A stretch of 64,000 nt of DNA from contig NZ_JOEE01000004.1 of assembly GCF_000720925.1 (NCBI RefSeq), forward strand, positions 62,001 through 126,000, written 5' to 3'. The notes under the pieces are model-generated. The model searched no databases and was not told the DNA's origin. It was given only the letters and a program-made list of their open reading frames with translations. Positions 8,755 through 20,793 of this stretch are shown in pieces. Within the stretch, counting starts at the first letter, position 1; each line of letters starts with the position of its first letter. The position numbers and the translations under genes were made by a program. Source of the stretch: Phycicoccus jejuensis. Its GTDB lineage: Bacteria > Actinomycetota > Actinomycetes > Actinomycetales > Dermatophilaceae.

Positions 8755-9210
8755 ATGACCGACCCCCAGGAGAACGCCGTCGCCCCCGCCGGGGCGCCGT
8801 TCGCGGTGATGCTGCGAGGAGCGCTGCTCCCGTCCACCGTCGCCGGCGTCGTGGCCGTGGTCGTCCTGACGGTCGTGCGCGGGGGAGACGCCTTCGTCGG
8901 CTCGCTGCTCGGCCTCGCCGTCTCCGTCGGCTTCTACGCCTCGGGGATGTTCCTGCTCAGCCGGCTCGTCCGCAGCGCCAGCCCGCACGCGTTCTTCGCC
9001 GTCGCGATGGCCGTGTACTTCGGGCAGGTCCTGCTCCTGCTCGTGTTCTTCATCGTCTTCCGTGACGCCTCCTGGGTCGACGGCACCGCGCTCGCGGTGA
9101 CCGCCCTCGTCGTCACCATCGCCTGGCAGGCCTTCGCCTGGCGCGCGATGCGCACCGCTCGTTTCCCCGTCTACGACGAGCCCGCAGCGGACCCGGAGGA
9201 GCGCCCGTGA
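8755..9210 (+). CDS. atpI: ATP synthase protein I-like membrane protein
   Basis: This 151-residue protein has four predicted membrane helices (about residues 25-42, 48-67, 80-103 and 112-130) between short polar ends. It is the first gene of the atp operon. Proteins in this slot help assemble the c-ring or carry Mg2+. Sequence conservation is low in this family, so position and topology are the main evidence. The acidic C-terminal tail (DEPAADPEERP) is variable. Confidence 0.75.
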   Translation: MTDPQENAVAPAGAPFAVMLRGALLPSTVAGVVAVVVLTVVRGGDAFVGSLLGLAVSVGFYASGMFLLSRLVRSASPHAFFAVAMAVYFGQVLLLLVFFIVFRDASWVDGTALAVTALVVTIAWQAFAWRAMRTARFPVYDEPAADPEERP

Positions 9211-9261
9211 GCGCGCCCGGGACCGCGGGTCCCGCCGTCGCGACCACTCGCGGCGGTCGGG

Positions 9262-9267
9262 TAGCGT
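9262..9267 (+). promoter_or_regulatory. Possible internal -10 box TAGCGT between atpI and atpB
   Basis: TAGCGT lies 58 bp before the atpB GTG in a 115-bp gap and fits the local TANNNT pattern. It may be a second promoter for the structural atp genes. Confidence 0.3.
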
Positions 9268-9325
9268 ACGTCCAGTCCACCCGGGTGCCCGTCGTCGGCG
9301 CCTGTGAATTCCCCGAGGAGAGGCT

Positions 9326-10165
9326 GTGAGCCCGACCGTGGTCTCCGCTAGCTGGCTGCCCGCCGCCGTCGCGACCGCCGAAGGAGGCGAGGGGGGCTTC
9401 CAGACCCCCGGCGTGGCCAACTTCTGGTGGCCCGTCGTGCCGTTCGACGGCACCGGCCCGTGGGTGCTGACCCGCCCGGCACTCGTCCTGCTCATCTCGG
9501 TCGGCCTCCTCGCGTGGTTCTACCTCGGCGCGACCCGCAAGCTGTCGGTCGTCCCGACCAAGAGCCAGTTCCTCGTCGAGGGCAGCTACAACTTCGTCCG
9601 CAACACCATCGGGCGCGACATCATCGGCAGCAAGGACTTCCTGCAGTTCGTCCCGTTGCTCATGACGCTCTTCACGCTCATCCTCGTGAACAACGTCTTC
9701 GGCATCGTCCCGTTCATCCAGTTCCCGACGATGAGCCGCCTCGGCATCCCGCTCGTGCTCACGGTGATCGTCTACATCACCTACCACACGGTCGCGATCC
9801 GCCGGAAGCACGGAGTCCTGCCCTACTTCAAGAGCCTCGTGCCCCCCGGCCTGCCGGGCTGGCTCAAGCCGATCCTCTTCGCGCTGGAGTTCCTCACGTA
9901 CTTCGTGATCCGGCCGCTGACGCTCGCGCTGCGACTCTTCGGCAACATGCTGGCCGGCCACCTGATGCTCCTCGTGTTCATCCTCGGCGGCGAGTACCTC
10001 CTCCTCCACGGGGACAACCTCTTCCTCAACGCCTCGGGCGTCCTCTCCTTCGTCTTCTCGATCGCGATGACGTTCTTCGAGCTCCTCATCGAGTTCCTCC
10101 AGGCGTTCATCTTCACCCTCCTCGCCGCGCTCTACATCAGCGACGCGGTGAGCGAGCACCACTGA
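9326..10165 (+). CDS. atpB: ATP synthase F0 subunit a
   Basis: This 279-residue membrane subunit forms the proton half-channels next to the c-ring. The essential arginine is in LALRLFGNMLAGHLML. The last helices carry the usual FFELLIEFLQAFIFTLLAALYISDAV. About five to six membrane segments are visible. The start is a GTG at 9326 after gaggagagg. Confidence 0.95.
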   Translation: MSPTVVSASWLPAAVATAEGGEGGFQTPGVANFWWPVVPFDGTGPWVLTRPALVLLISVGLLAWFYLGATRKLSVVPTKSQFLVEGSYNFVRNTIGRDIIGSKDFLQFVPLLMTLFTLILVNNVFGIVPFIQFPTMSRLGIPLVLTVIVYITYHTVAIRRKHGVLPYFKSLVPPGLPGWLKPILFALEFLTYFVIRPLTLALRLFGNMLAGHLMLLVFILGGEYLLLHGDNLFLNASGVLSFVFSIAMTFFELLIEFLQAFIFTLLAALYISDAVSEHH

Positions 10166-10185
10166 CCCCCGGCCTCGTCCGGTAG

Positions 10186-10470
<285 letters not shown>

Positions 10471-10517
10471 CGTCGGGTCACCGACCTGCACCTGCTCGAC
10501 CTGAACCGACGAGATAA

Positions 10518-11110
<593 letters not shown>

Positions 11111-11111
<1 letters not shown>

Positions 11112-11923
11112 TGCGTGGCTCGTCCCGCGGTGCCGCGAAGGCCTCCCAGGAGGCCCTCGACACCGCCCTGCGCGGCGGTGACGCCGGGACCCTCGCCGAG
11201 GAGCTCTTCGCGGTGACCGGTGTCGTCGAGGGCAACGCGTCGCTGCGACGCGCCCTCGCCGACCCCTCCCGCGAGGGCTCGGCGAAGGCCGGGCTCGCCC
11301 GCTCGCTCTTCGGCAGCCGCCTCGGCGCCTCCACCGCCGAGCTCGTCGCCACGGTGGCGGGCCAGCGGTGGGCCGACGAGCGCGACCTCGGCGACACCCT
11401 CGAGAGCCTCGCCGTGCAGGCGGTCCTCGCGGGTGCCGAGTCCGCGGGCCGCATCGACCGGGTCGAGGACGAGCTGTTCCGCTTCGAGCGGATCGTCGCC
11501 GCCGACCCCGGTCTGCGCGACACGCTCTCCAGCCGCAACACCGACGCCGAGGGCAAGGCCGGCCTCGTCCGGACGCTGCTGGCCGCCAAGGCCGCCCCCG
11601 AGACGGTGCGCCTCGTCGAGCAGGCCGTGCGCACGCCGCGCGGTCGTCGGCTCGACCGGGTCATGGAGGCCTACCTCGAGCTCGCCTCGCGCCGTCGCGA
11701 CGAGCTCACCGCCCTGGTGACGACCGCCGTCGCCCTGAGCGAGCAGCAGCAGGCCCGCCTGCGCAGCGCGCTCGAGAAGCACTACGGCAAGGCCGTCGCC
11801 CTCCAGGTGGTCCTCGAGCCCGCCGTCATGGGCGGCATCCGGGTCCAGGTCGGCGACGAGGTCGTCGACGGGACCGTGCTGCGCCGCCTCGACGAGGCGC
11901 GCCGGCACGTCACCGGCAGCTGA
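11111..11923 (+). CDS. atpH: ATP synthase F1 subunit delta
   Basis: This 270-residue protein is the long actinobacterial form of delta, which ties the b stalk to the top of the alpha/beta hexamer. Helical repeats fill the N-terminal two thirds. The C-terminal domain holds the family signature in LEPAVMGGIRVQVGDEVVDGTVLRRLDEAR. It shares one base with the atpF stop. Confidence 0.94.
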
Positions 11924-12001
11924 CCTCCGCACGACAACTTCAGACGCACGACCACACGAACTGCGGCCCACAGGGGCCGGTGACCGAGGAGAAGATCACA
12001 C

Positions 12002-13642
12002 ATGACGGAGCTCTCGATCCGTCCGGACGAGATCCGGGACGCGCTGGACAGCTACGTGCGCTCCTACGAGCCGGGGGCGGCCTCCCGCGAGGAGGTCGGC
12101 CGCGTCACCGACGCCGGTGACGGCATCGCGCACGTCGAGGGCCTGCCCTCGGCGATGACCAACGAGCTGCTGCAGTTCGAGGACGGCACGCTGGGCCTCG
12201 CGCTCAACCTCGACGTCCACGAGATCGGCGTCGTCGTCCTCGGTGACTTCTCCAAGATCGAGGAGGGCCAGGAGGTCAAGCGGACCGGCGAGGTCCTCTC
12301 GGTCCCCGTCGGGGACGCGTTCCTCGGCCGCGTCGTCGACCCGCTCGGCAACCCCATCGACGGTCTCGGCGAGATCGCCTCGGACGAGCGCCGCGCGCTC
12401 GAGCTCCAGGCGCCGACCGTCGTCCAGCGCAAGTCGGTCCACCAGCCGCTGCAGACCGGCCTCAAGGCCGTCGACGCGATGACGCCCATCGGGCGTGGCC
12501 AGCGCCAGCTGATCATCGGTGACCGCCAGACCGGCAAGACCACGGTCGCGGTCGACACGATCATCAACCAGAAGGAGTTCTGGGAGACCGGCGACCCGGA
12601 GAAGCAGGTCCGCTGCATCTACGTCGCCATCGGCCAGAAGGGCTCGACGATCGCCTCCGTGCGCGGCACCCTCGAGGACGCCGGCGCGATGGAGTACACG
12701 ACCATCGTCGCGGCCCCCGCCTCCGACTCCGCGGGCTTCAAGTACCTCGCGCCGTACACCGGCTCGGCCATCGGCCAGCACTGGATGTACCAGGGCAAGC
12801 ACGTCCTCATCGTCTTCGACGACCTGTCCAAGCAGGCCGAGGCCTACCGCGCCGTCTCCCTCCTGCTGCGCCGCCCGCCGGGCCGCGAGGCCTACCCCGG
12901 TGACGTCTTCTACCTGCACAGCCGGCTGCTCGAGCGCTGCGCGAAGCTCTCCGACGAGCTCGGCGCGGGCTCGATGACCGGCCTGCCGATCATCGAGACC
13001 AAGGCGGGTGACGTCTCGGCGTACATCCCGACCAACGTCATCTCGATCACCGACGGCCAGATCTACCTCCAGGCCGACCTGTTCAACGCCAACGTCCGCC
13101 CGGCGATCGACGTGGGTGTCTCCGTCTCCCGCGTCGGTGGTGCCGCGCAGATCAAGGCGATGAAGTCGGTCGCCGGCCGCCTCAAGCTCGACCTCGCGCA
13201 GTACCGCGCCCTCGAGGCCTTCGCGATGTTCGCGTCCGACCTCGACCCGGCCTCCCGCGCCCAGCTCGCGAAGGGAGCCCGCCTCGTCGAGCTCCTCAAG
13301 CAGCGCCAGGCCGCGCCGGTCCCGGTCGAGGAGCAGGTCGTCTCCATCTGGATGGGCACGACCGGCAAGCTCGACAGCGTCGCCGTCGAGGACGTGCGTC
13401 GCTTCGAGGGCGAGTTCCTCGACCACCTGCGCCGCACCAAGGGCGACCTCCTCGCGGCCATCCGCGAGACGGGGAAGTTCGAGGAGAGCACCGAGCAGGC
13501 GCTCGAGGCCGAGGTCGAGACCTTCAAGACCAAGCTCTTCGACGGCTCGGGCGCCGAGTCGGTCCCGGTCAACGACCAGGGCGAGGACGGCAGCGAGGCG
13601 ATGGACTCCGACCAGGAGCAGATCGTCCGCCAGAAGCGCTGA
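12002..13642 (+). CDS. atpA: ATP synthase F1 subunit alpha
   Basis: This 546-residue subunit binds nucleotide at non-catalytic sites. The P-loop is GDRQTGKTT (about residues 173-181). The signature [14 protein letters not shown], just after the VRP segment, is intact. The C-terminal extension rich in acidic residues ([13 protein letters not shown]) is typical of actinobacteria. It sits fifth in the structural gene order after a 78-bp gap. Confidence 0.97.
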   Translation: MTELSIRPDEIRDALDSYVRSYEPGAASREEVGRVTDAGDGIAHVEGLPSAMTNELLQFEDGTLGLALNLDVHEIGVVVLGDFSKIEEGQEVKRTGEVLSVPVGDAFLGRVVDPLGNPIDGLGEIASDERRALELQAPTVVQRKSVHQPLQTGLKAVDAMTPIGRGQRQLIIGDRQTGKTTVAVDTIINQKEFWETGDPEKQVRCIYVAIGQKGSTIASVRGTLEDAGAMEYTTIVAAPASDSAGFKYLAPYTGSAIGQHWMYQGKHVLIVFDDLSKQAEAYRAVSLLLRRPPGREAYPGDVFYLHSRLLERCAKLSDELGAGSMTGLPIIETKAGDVSAYIPTNVISITDGQIYLQADLFNANVRPAIDVGVSVSRVGGAAQIKAMKSVAGRLKLDLAQYRALEAFAMFASDLDPASRAQLAKGARLVELLKQRQAAPVPVEEQVVSIWMGTTGKLDSVAVEDVRRFEGEFLDHLRRTKGDLLAAIRETGKFEESTEQALEAEVETFKTKLFDGSGAESVPVNDQGEDGSEAMDSDQEQIVRQKR

Positions 13643-13678
13643 CGCCCTCCACCGAGACACGACGAAAGGCGGGATGAC

Positions 13679-16049
<2,371 letters not shown>

Positions 16050-16050
<1 letters not shown>

Positions 16051-16313
16051 TGGCTCTCCAGGTCGAGCTCGTCGCCGCGGACCGCAAGGTCTGGGAGGGC
16101 GAGGCCAGCCAGGTCAGCGCCCGCTCGACCGAGGGCGACCTCGGCGTGCTCCCGGGCCACCAGCCGATGCTCGTCGTCCTCGCCGAGGGCGAGGTCCGCA
16201 TCAACGCCGGTGGCTGGAAGAGCGCGGTCGTCGACGGCGGCTTCATGTCGGTCGACCACGACCGCGTGACGATCGTCGCCGAGACGGTGGACGCCGCCGG
16301 CATGGGTTCCTGA
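16050..16313 (+). CDS. atpC: ATP synthase F1 subunit epsilon
   Basis: This 87-residue protein contains the N-terminal beta-sandwich of epsilon (VELVAADRKVWEGEASQVSARSTEGDLGVLPGHQPML). It lacks most of the C-terminal helical hairpin that restrains ATP hydrolysis in longer epsilons. Short forms are common in actinobacteria. The ATG is within TGATG, overlapping the atpD stop. Confidence 0.94.
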
Positions 16314-16338
16314 CGACACGGGCGGGGACGGGCTTCGG

Positions 16339-16770
16339 ATGGATGCACTGGTCGTCTCCGAGCTCGTCCTCGCCCTCGTCGTCCTCACCGTCCTCGGCGC
16401 GCTCACCTTCGTGTGGGCGCGCCGTCGGTTCATCTCCGGGGACGGTCGTCCCGTCATGCTCTGCGCGCTGCGCGACGACGACGGGGGACGCTGGCGCCTG
16501 GGCCTGGCCCGGCTCGGGGCCGAGCGCTTCGAGTGGTTCAGCATCGTCGGGCCGTCGCTGCGGCCCGAGGTCTCCTGGCTGCGCGGGGAGGTCGAGCTCG
16601 GCTCGCCGCAGCCGACGACCGAGGTCATCCCCGGGCTGTCGGAGCCGGTGGCCGTGACCGGCACCGCGGCGGGCCGCTCGTGCGAGTTCGCCTTCGTGCC
16701 GGCGGCCTACACCGCCGTCCGGGCCTGGCTCGAGTCGAGCCCGCCCGGACTCAACGTCAACGTCGCCTGA
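16339..16770 (+). CDS. DUF2550 family single-pass membrane protein
   Basis: This 143-residue protein has one N-terminal membrane helix (about residues 5-25) followed by a basic stretch (WARRRF) and a soluble cytoplasmic beta-rich domain. It matches the actinobacterial DUF2550 family, which typically follows atpC. It is 25 bp downstream and probably cotranscribed with the atp genes. Its function is unknown. Confidence 0.8.
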   Translation: MDALVVSELVLALVVLTVLGALTFVWARRRFISGDGRPVMLCALRDDDGGRWRLGLARLGAERFEWFSIVGPSLRPEVSWLRGEVELGSPQPTTEVIPGLSEPVAVTGTAAGRSCEFAFVPAAYTAVRAWLESSPPGLNVNVA

Positions 16771-16772
16771 CC

Positions 16773-17396
16773 TCAGCGGGCGTTGGGGTCGGCCTCGCGG
16801 CCGCCGCCGGGCGCCCAGAGGACGTCGCCGCCGGCGTCGACGTTGGCCGTGCGGGCGAGGACGAAGAGCAGGTCCGAGAGCCGGTTGAGGTACTGCGCGG
16901 TCGTCGGGTTGACCCCGCCGTGGCCGCGCTCGGTGCCCGGCTCGGTGCCGTACTCCTCGATGGCCGCCCACGTCGAGCGCTCGGCCCGCCGGACGACGGT
17001 GAGCGCCTGGTGCAGGTAGGCCGAGCCGGGCGTGCCGCCGGGCAGGATGAACGAGCGCAGCTTCTCGAGCGGGGCGAGCCAGGTGTCGCAGTCGGCCTCG
17101 AGCTCGGCGACCCACTCGTCCTTGACGCGCAGCGGCGGGTACTCGTAGCTCTCCTGGAGCGGCGTGCACAGGTCGGCGCCGACGTCGAAGAGGTCGTTCT
17201 GCACGCGCAGCAGGACGGTGCGCACCTCGACCGGCAGCCCGCCGCACGCGATGGCGACGCCGAGGGCGGCGTTCGCCTCGTTGACGTCCGCGTAGGCGGC
17301 CAGGCGCACGTCGGTCTTGCGGGTGCGGCTGAGGTCGCCGAGCGCCGTCGTGCCGTCGTCGCCGGTCCGGGTCCAGATCCGGGTGAGGTTGACCAT
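16773..17396 (-). CDS. Cob(I)alamin adenosyltransferase, PduO type
   Basis: This 207-residue enzyme transfers the adenosyl group of ATP to cob(I)alamin to make adenosylcobalamin. Family motifs are the N-terminal TRTGDDGTTALGD ATP-binding segment, YADVNEANAALG, the basic RRAERSTW and NRLSDLLFVLAR near the C-terminus. It converges on DUF2550. The cofactor it makes is needed by the ethylmalonyl-CoA mutase encoded 600 bp away. The ATG at 17396 is used, though a GTG two codons upstream is possible. Confidence 0.92.
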   Translation of the reverse strand: MVNLTRIWTRTGDDGTTALGDLSRTRKTDVRLAAYADVNEANAALGVAIACGGLPVEVRTVLLRVQNDLFDVGADLCTPLQESYEYPPLRVKDEWVAELEADCDTWLAPLEKLRSFILPGGTPGSAYLHQALTVVRRAERSTWAAIEEYGTEPGTERGHGGVNPTTAQYLNRLSDLLFVLARTANVDAGGDVLWAPGGGREADPNAR

Positions 17397-17549
17397 GCGC
17401 ACAGTCTGGCAGGCGACCGGCACGGCCACGGCGCTGGCCGCTAGGTGACATCGGCGACGTCGTTGTCGAATCGTGACCGTGTGCGCTGGGCCACCGGGGT
17501 GGGTTCGTGGGTCGATAGGGGCACACGACGACGTGGAGAGGGGGAGGAC

Positions 17550-17888
17550 GTGGCCGACCGGGGAGAACCGACCGCGACCATCACCGAGCACGCCCGGGAC
17601 GAGGGTGTGCTCATCACCGTGACGGGGCGCCTCGACGCCCGCAGCGCCGCCGACCTCAGGTCGGCGCTGCACCGGGTCATCGCCCAGGGCGCGGACCCGC
17701 TCCATCTCGACCTCACGGGGGCGCACATCGGGGACGCGTGCGCCCTCGGGCTGCTGCTCGAGGCGCACCGGCGGGCCCACCGCGCCGGTCGGCGCCTCGT
17801 CGTCGTGGCCGCCGACGACCGCACCCGCCGTCTGCTCCTGCGCCTGCGGCTGCCCGGCCTGCTGGCGCCGCCGGTCCCCGTGCCCTGA
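17550..17888 (+). CDS. STAS-domain anti-sigma-factor antagonist-like protein
   Basis: This 112-residue single STAS domain has the pattern VLITVTGRLDARSAADLRSALHR ... LHLDLTGAHIGDACALGLLLEAHRRA. The phosphoacceptor serine/threonine of classic SpoIIAA proteins normally sits in a D-S/T pair after the second strand. Here the segment reads GAHIGDACALG, so the usual phospho-site is not evident. The GTG at 17550 follows a strong gaggg/gggagg site. No anti-sigma partner lies nearby. Confidence 0.7.
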   Translation: MADRGEPTATITEHARDEGVLITVTGRLDARSAADLRSALHRVIAQGADPLHLDLTGAHIGDACALGLLLEAHRRAHRAGRRLVVVAADDRTRRLLLRLRLPGLLAPPVPVP

Positions 17889-17890
17889 GC

Positions 17891-17915
17891 GGCGGCCGGC
17901 GCGACGCCGGCCGCC
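17891..17915 (+). terminator. Perfect hairpin after STAS gene
   Basis: Arms ggcggccggcg (17891-17901) and cgccggccgcc (17905-17915) form an 11-bp perfect stem with a 3-nt loop, 2 nt after the stop. Confidence 0.65.
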
Positions 17916-17920
17916 GTGGC

Positions 17921-17939
17921 GTGCCTCACGTGTGGGCAC
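17921..17939. promoter_or_regulatory. 19-bp dyad upstream of ethylmalonyl-CoA mutase
   Basis: gtgcctcacgtgtgggcac has 5-bp outer arms gtgcc/ggcac around a central cacgtg core. It lies 42 bp upstream of the -10 box of the mutase gene, a position where an activator could bind. No regulator is identified. Confidence 0.35.
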
Positions 17940-17980
17940 TCTCACCGCCGGACGACCTACCCGGCTCCGGGGCCCGCGGC

Positions 17981-17986
17981 TAGCGT
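17981..17986 (+). promoter_or_regulatory. -10 box TAGCGT for ethylmalonyl-CoA mutase gene
   Basis: TAGCGT ends 7 nt before the ATG at 17994, and no ribosome site is visible between them. A leaderless transcript is likely. Confidence 0.5.
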
Positions 17987-17993
17987 TCCGGCC

Positions 17994-20072
17994 ATGTCCG
18001 AGAGCAGCGACGCCCCGCGCCCCGAGCGCGACCGCCCGTGGGTCATGCGCACCTACGCCGGCCACTCGAGCGCGGCGGCGAGCAACGCGCTCTACCGGCG
18101 CAACCTCGAGAAGGGCCAGACCGGCCTGTCGGTCGCCTTCGACCTGCCGACCCAGACCGGCTACGACCCGGACCACGCGCTGGCCCGCGGCGAGGTCGGC
18201 AAGGTCGGCGTCCCCGTGTCGCACGTCGGCGACATGCGGGCGCTCTTCGACGGCATCCCGCTCGCCGAGATGAACACGTCGATGACGATCAACGCGACGG
18301 CGATGTGGCTGCTCGCCCTGTACCAGGTGGTCGCCGAGGAGCAGGCCGAGGCGGCCGGGCTCGACCCCGACGAGGCGGTCCGGGCGCTGGCCGGCACGAC
18401 GCAGAACGACATCATCAAGGAGTACCTGTCGCGGGGGACCTACGCGTTCCCGCCCGGACCCTCGATGCGGCTGATCACCGACCTCGTCGCGCACACCGTC
18501 GCCGAGATCCCGCGGTGGAACCCGATCAACATCTGCAGCTACCACCTCCAGGAGGCCGGGGCGACGCCGGTGCAGGAGGTCGCCTACGCGATGTCGACCG
18601 CGATCGCGGTCCTCGACGCGGTCCGCGACTCCGGGCAGGTGCCGCCGGAGCGGTTCGGCGAGGTCGTCGCCCGCATCTCGTTCTTCGTCAACGCCGGCGT
18701 GCGGTTCGTCGAGGAGATGTGCAAGATGCGCGCCTTCGTCCGGCTCTGGGACGAGGTGACGCTCGAGCGCTACGGCGTGCAGGACCCCAAGCAGCGGCGC
18801 TTCCGCTACGGCGTGCAGGTCAACTCGCTGGGGCTCACCGAGGCCCAGCCCGAGAACAACGTCCAGCGCATCGTCCTCGAGATGCTCGCCGTCACCCTGA
18901 GCAAGGACGCGCGGGCCCGCGCCGTGCAGCTGCCGGCGTGGAACGAGGCGCTCGGGCTGCCCCGGCCGTGGGACCAGCAGTGGTCGCTGCGGATCCAGCA
19001 GGTGCTCGCCTACGAGTCCGACCTGCTCGAGTACGCGGACCTCTTCGAGGGGTCGGTCGTCGTCGAGGCCAAGGTCGAGGAGCTGCTCGCCGGGGCGCGC
19101 GAGGAGATGGCGAGGGTCGCCGAGCTCGGCGGCGCGGTCGCGGCGGTCGAGGGCGGCTACATGAAGTCCGAGCTCGTCGCGTCGCATGCGCGCCGCCGCT
19201 CCCGCATCGAGGCGGGCGAGGAGGTCGTCATCGGCGTCAACCGCTTCGAGTCGACCGAGCCCAACCCGCTGACCGCCGACCTCGACACCGCGATCCAGAC
19301 CGTCGACCCCGGGGTCGAGGCCGCCGCCGTCGAGGCGGTGCGGCGCTGGCGCGAGGAGCGGGACGCCGACCCCGCCCGGCGCGAGCGGGCCGAGCGCGCC
19401 CTCGCCCGCCTGCGCGAGGACGCGGCCGGGTCGACCAACCTCGTGCCCGCGACGCTCGAGTGCGCGCGGGCCGGGCTGACGACGGGGGAATGGGCCGGCG
19501 CGCTGCGCGAGGTGTTCGGCGAGTTCCGGGCGCCGACGGGGGTCACGGGCTCGGTCGGGGTCGCCGCGGGCAGCGCCGAGCTGGTCCGGGTGCGCGAGCT
19601 CGTCCGCTCGACCGGCGAGGAGCTCGGCGAGCGGCTGCGCGTGCTCGTCGGCAAGCCGGGGCTCGACGGGCACTCCAACGGGGCCGAGCAGGTGGCCGTC
19701 CGGGCCCGGGACGCCGGCTTCGAGGTCGTCTACCAAGGCATCCGGCTGACGCCCGAGCAGATCGTCGGCGCGGCCGTCGCCGAGGACGTCCACCTCGTCG
19801 GGCTCTCGATCCTCTCCGGCTCGCACATGGAGCTCGTGCCCGACGTCCTCGAGCGGATGCGGGCCGCCGGGGCCGGTGACGTGCCGGTCATCGTCGGCGG
19901 GATCATCCCGGACGCCGACGCGGCCCGGCTCAAGGCGCTCGGGGTGGCCGAGGTGTTCACCCCGAAGGACTTCGGGCTCAACGACATCATGGCCCGCTTC
20001 GTCGACGTCATCCGCGAGTCCCGGAACCTCGCACCGCCGGCCGCCGACAGCGACGCGCCCGCCCCGGCCTGA
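17994..20072 (+). CDS. meaA: Ethylmalonyl-CoA mutase (MeaA-type, B12-dependent)
   Basis: This 692-residue single-chain acyl-CoA mutase has an N-terminal TIM barrel (RTYAGHSSAAASNALYRRNLEKGQTGLSVAFDLPTQ) and a C-terminal cobalamin domain. The B12 histidine is His560 in LDGHSNGAEQ. DGHSNG is characteristic of ethylmalonyl-CoA mutase, whereas methylmalonyl-CoA mutase has DGHDRG. It converts (2R)-ethylmalonyl-CoA to methylsuccinyl-CoA in the ethylmalonyl-CoA pathway. The adenosyltransferase gene lies just upstream on the other strand. Ccr, epimerase and the MeaB chaperone are encoded within 18 kb. The starting ATG is set by the TAGCGT box. Confidence 0.92.
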   Translation: MSESSDAPRPERDRPWVMRTYAGHSSAAASNALYRRNLEKGQTGLSVAFDLPTQTGYDPDHALARGEVGKVGVPVSHVGDMRALFDGIPLAEMNTSMTINATAMWLLALYQVVAEEQAEAAGLDPDEAVRALAGTTQNDIIKEYLSRGTYAFPPGPSMRLITDLVAHTVAEIPRWNPINICSYHLQEAGATPVQEVAYAMSTAIAVLDAVRDSGQVPPERFGEVVARISFFVNAGVRFVEEMCKMRAFVRLWDEVTLERYGVQDPKQRRFRYGVQVNSLGLTEAQPENNVQRIVLEMLAVTLSKDARARAVQLPAWNEALGLPRPWDQQWSLRIQQVLAYESDLLEYADLFEGSVVVEAKVEELLAGAREEMARVAELGGAVAAVEGGYMKSELVASHARRRSRIEAGEEVVIGVNRFESTEPNPLTADLDTAIQTVDPGVEAAAVEAVRRWREERDADPARRERAERALARLREDAAGSTNLVPATLECARAGLTTGEWAGALREVFGEFRAPTGVTGSVGVAAGSAELVRVRELVRSTGEELGERLRVLVGKPGLDGHSNGAEQVAVRARDAGFEVVYQGIRLTPEQIVGAAVAEDVHLVGLSILSGSHMELVPDVLERMRAAGAGDVPVIVGGIIPDADAARLKALGVAEVFTPKDFGLNDIMARFVDVIRESRNLAPPAADSDAPAPA

Positions 20073-20086
20073 GCCGGGACGGGCGC
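20055..20086. terminator. Hairpin spanning the meaA stop codon
   Basis: Arms gcgcccgccccggc (20055-20068) and gccgggacgggcgc (20073-20086) pair with one mismatch around a loop that contains the TGA. It separates meaA from the converging DJ-1/PfpI gene. Confidence 0.5.
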
Positions 20087-20099
20087 GAGGGGGCGTCGG

Positions 20100-20651
20100 T
20101 CAGGCGCCGAGGGCGTCGGTCAGGGCCTTGCCGAACGCGGGGAGGTCGTCGGGGTTGCGGCTCGTGATGAGGTTGTCGTCGATGACGACCTCGCGGTCCT
20201 CCCACGTCGCGCCCGCGTTGCGCAGGTCGGTCTGCAGGCTCGGCCACGAGGTGAGCGTGCGACCGCGCAGGACGTCCGCCTCGATGAGCGTCCACGGGGC
20301 GTGGCAGATCGCGGCGACCGGCTTGCCGGACTCGACGAACGTGCGCACGAAGGAGACGGCGTCCTGCTCGGTGCGCAGGGCGTCCGGGTTGGCGACACCG
20401 CCGGGCAGGACGAGCGCGTCGTAGTCGCCGACCTCGGCGTCGGAGACGACGACGTCGACGGAGAAGGTGTCGGCCTTGTCGAGGTGGTTGAAGGCCTGCA
20501 CCTCGCCGGACTCTGTGGAGACGAGGACGGGGGTGTGGCCGGCCTGCTCGACGGCCTTCCAGGGCTCGGTGAGCTCGACCTGCTCGATGCCCTCGGTGGC
20601 GACGAGGAAGGCGACCTTGCGGGGGGTGGTGTTGGTGTCGGTCATGAGCAT
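20100..20651 (-). CDS. DJ-1/PfpI family protein (type 1 glutamine-amidotransferase-like)
   Basis: This 183-residue protein has the DJ-1/PfpI fold. YDALVLPGGVANPDALR is followed by the nucleophile elbow AAICHAPWTL (Cys about 115), and VVIDDNLITSRNPDDLPAF closes the domain. Members are annotated as stress-induced proteases, deglycases or chaperones; the exact activity here is unknown. The start could be ATG 20651 or ATG 20645 (MTDTNTTPRK). The second is 6 nt after a weak TAGCCG box. Confidence 0.88.
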   Translation of the reverse strand: MLMTDTNTTPRKVAFLVATEGIEQVELTEPWKAVEQAGHTPVLVSTESGEVQAFNHLDKADTFSVDVVVSDAEVGDYDALVLPGGVANPDALRTEQDAVSFVRTFVESGKPVAAICHAPWTLIEADVLRGRTLTSWPSLQTDLRNAGATWEDREVVIDDNLITSRNPDDLPAFGKALTDALGA

Positions 20652-20708
20652 CGGCTACCCGGCCGGGAGGACGCCGAAACAGCGGTGCGGAGGTACCGTG
20701 TCGTCCCT

Positions 20709-20791
20709 GTGATGACGCGGATGTTGGATCGGGACGGGGATGCATCCGCGACGCCGACGAGCTTCCGCGCCGTCACCGTGATGACGCGGAT
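20709..20791. repeat. Pair of 14-bp direct repeats flanking lost 5' end of pseudogene
   Basis: gtgatgacgcggat occurs at 20709-20722 and 20778-20791, 69 bp apart. Both copies are followed by a ttgg-containing sequence. The second copy ends exactly where recognisable histidine-phosphatase coding sequence begins. The 55 bp between copies shows no gene. Confidence 0.6.
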
Positions 20792-20793
20792 TC

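Noticed and set aside
17397..17993. Cobalamin riboswitch upstream of the B12-dependent mutase or the adenosyltransferase
   Set aside because: No B12-box-like sequence is visible, the space is short, and the mutase transcript appears leaderless.
17994..20072. Annotation as methylmalonyl-CoA mutase
   Set aside because: The cobalamin motif is DGHSNG and the gene is a single chain, both typical of ethylmalonyl-CoA mutase, and a ccr gene is nearby.
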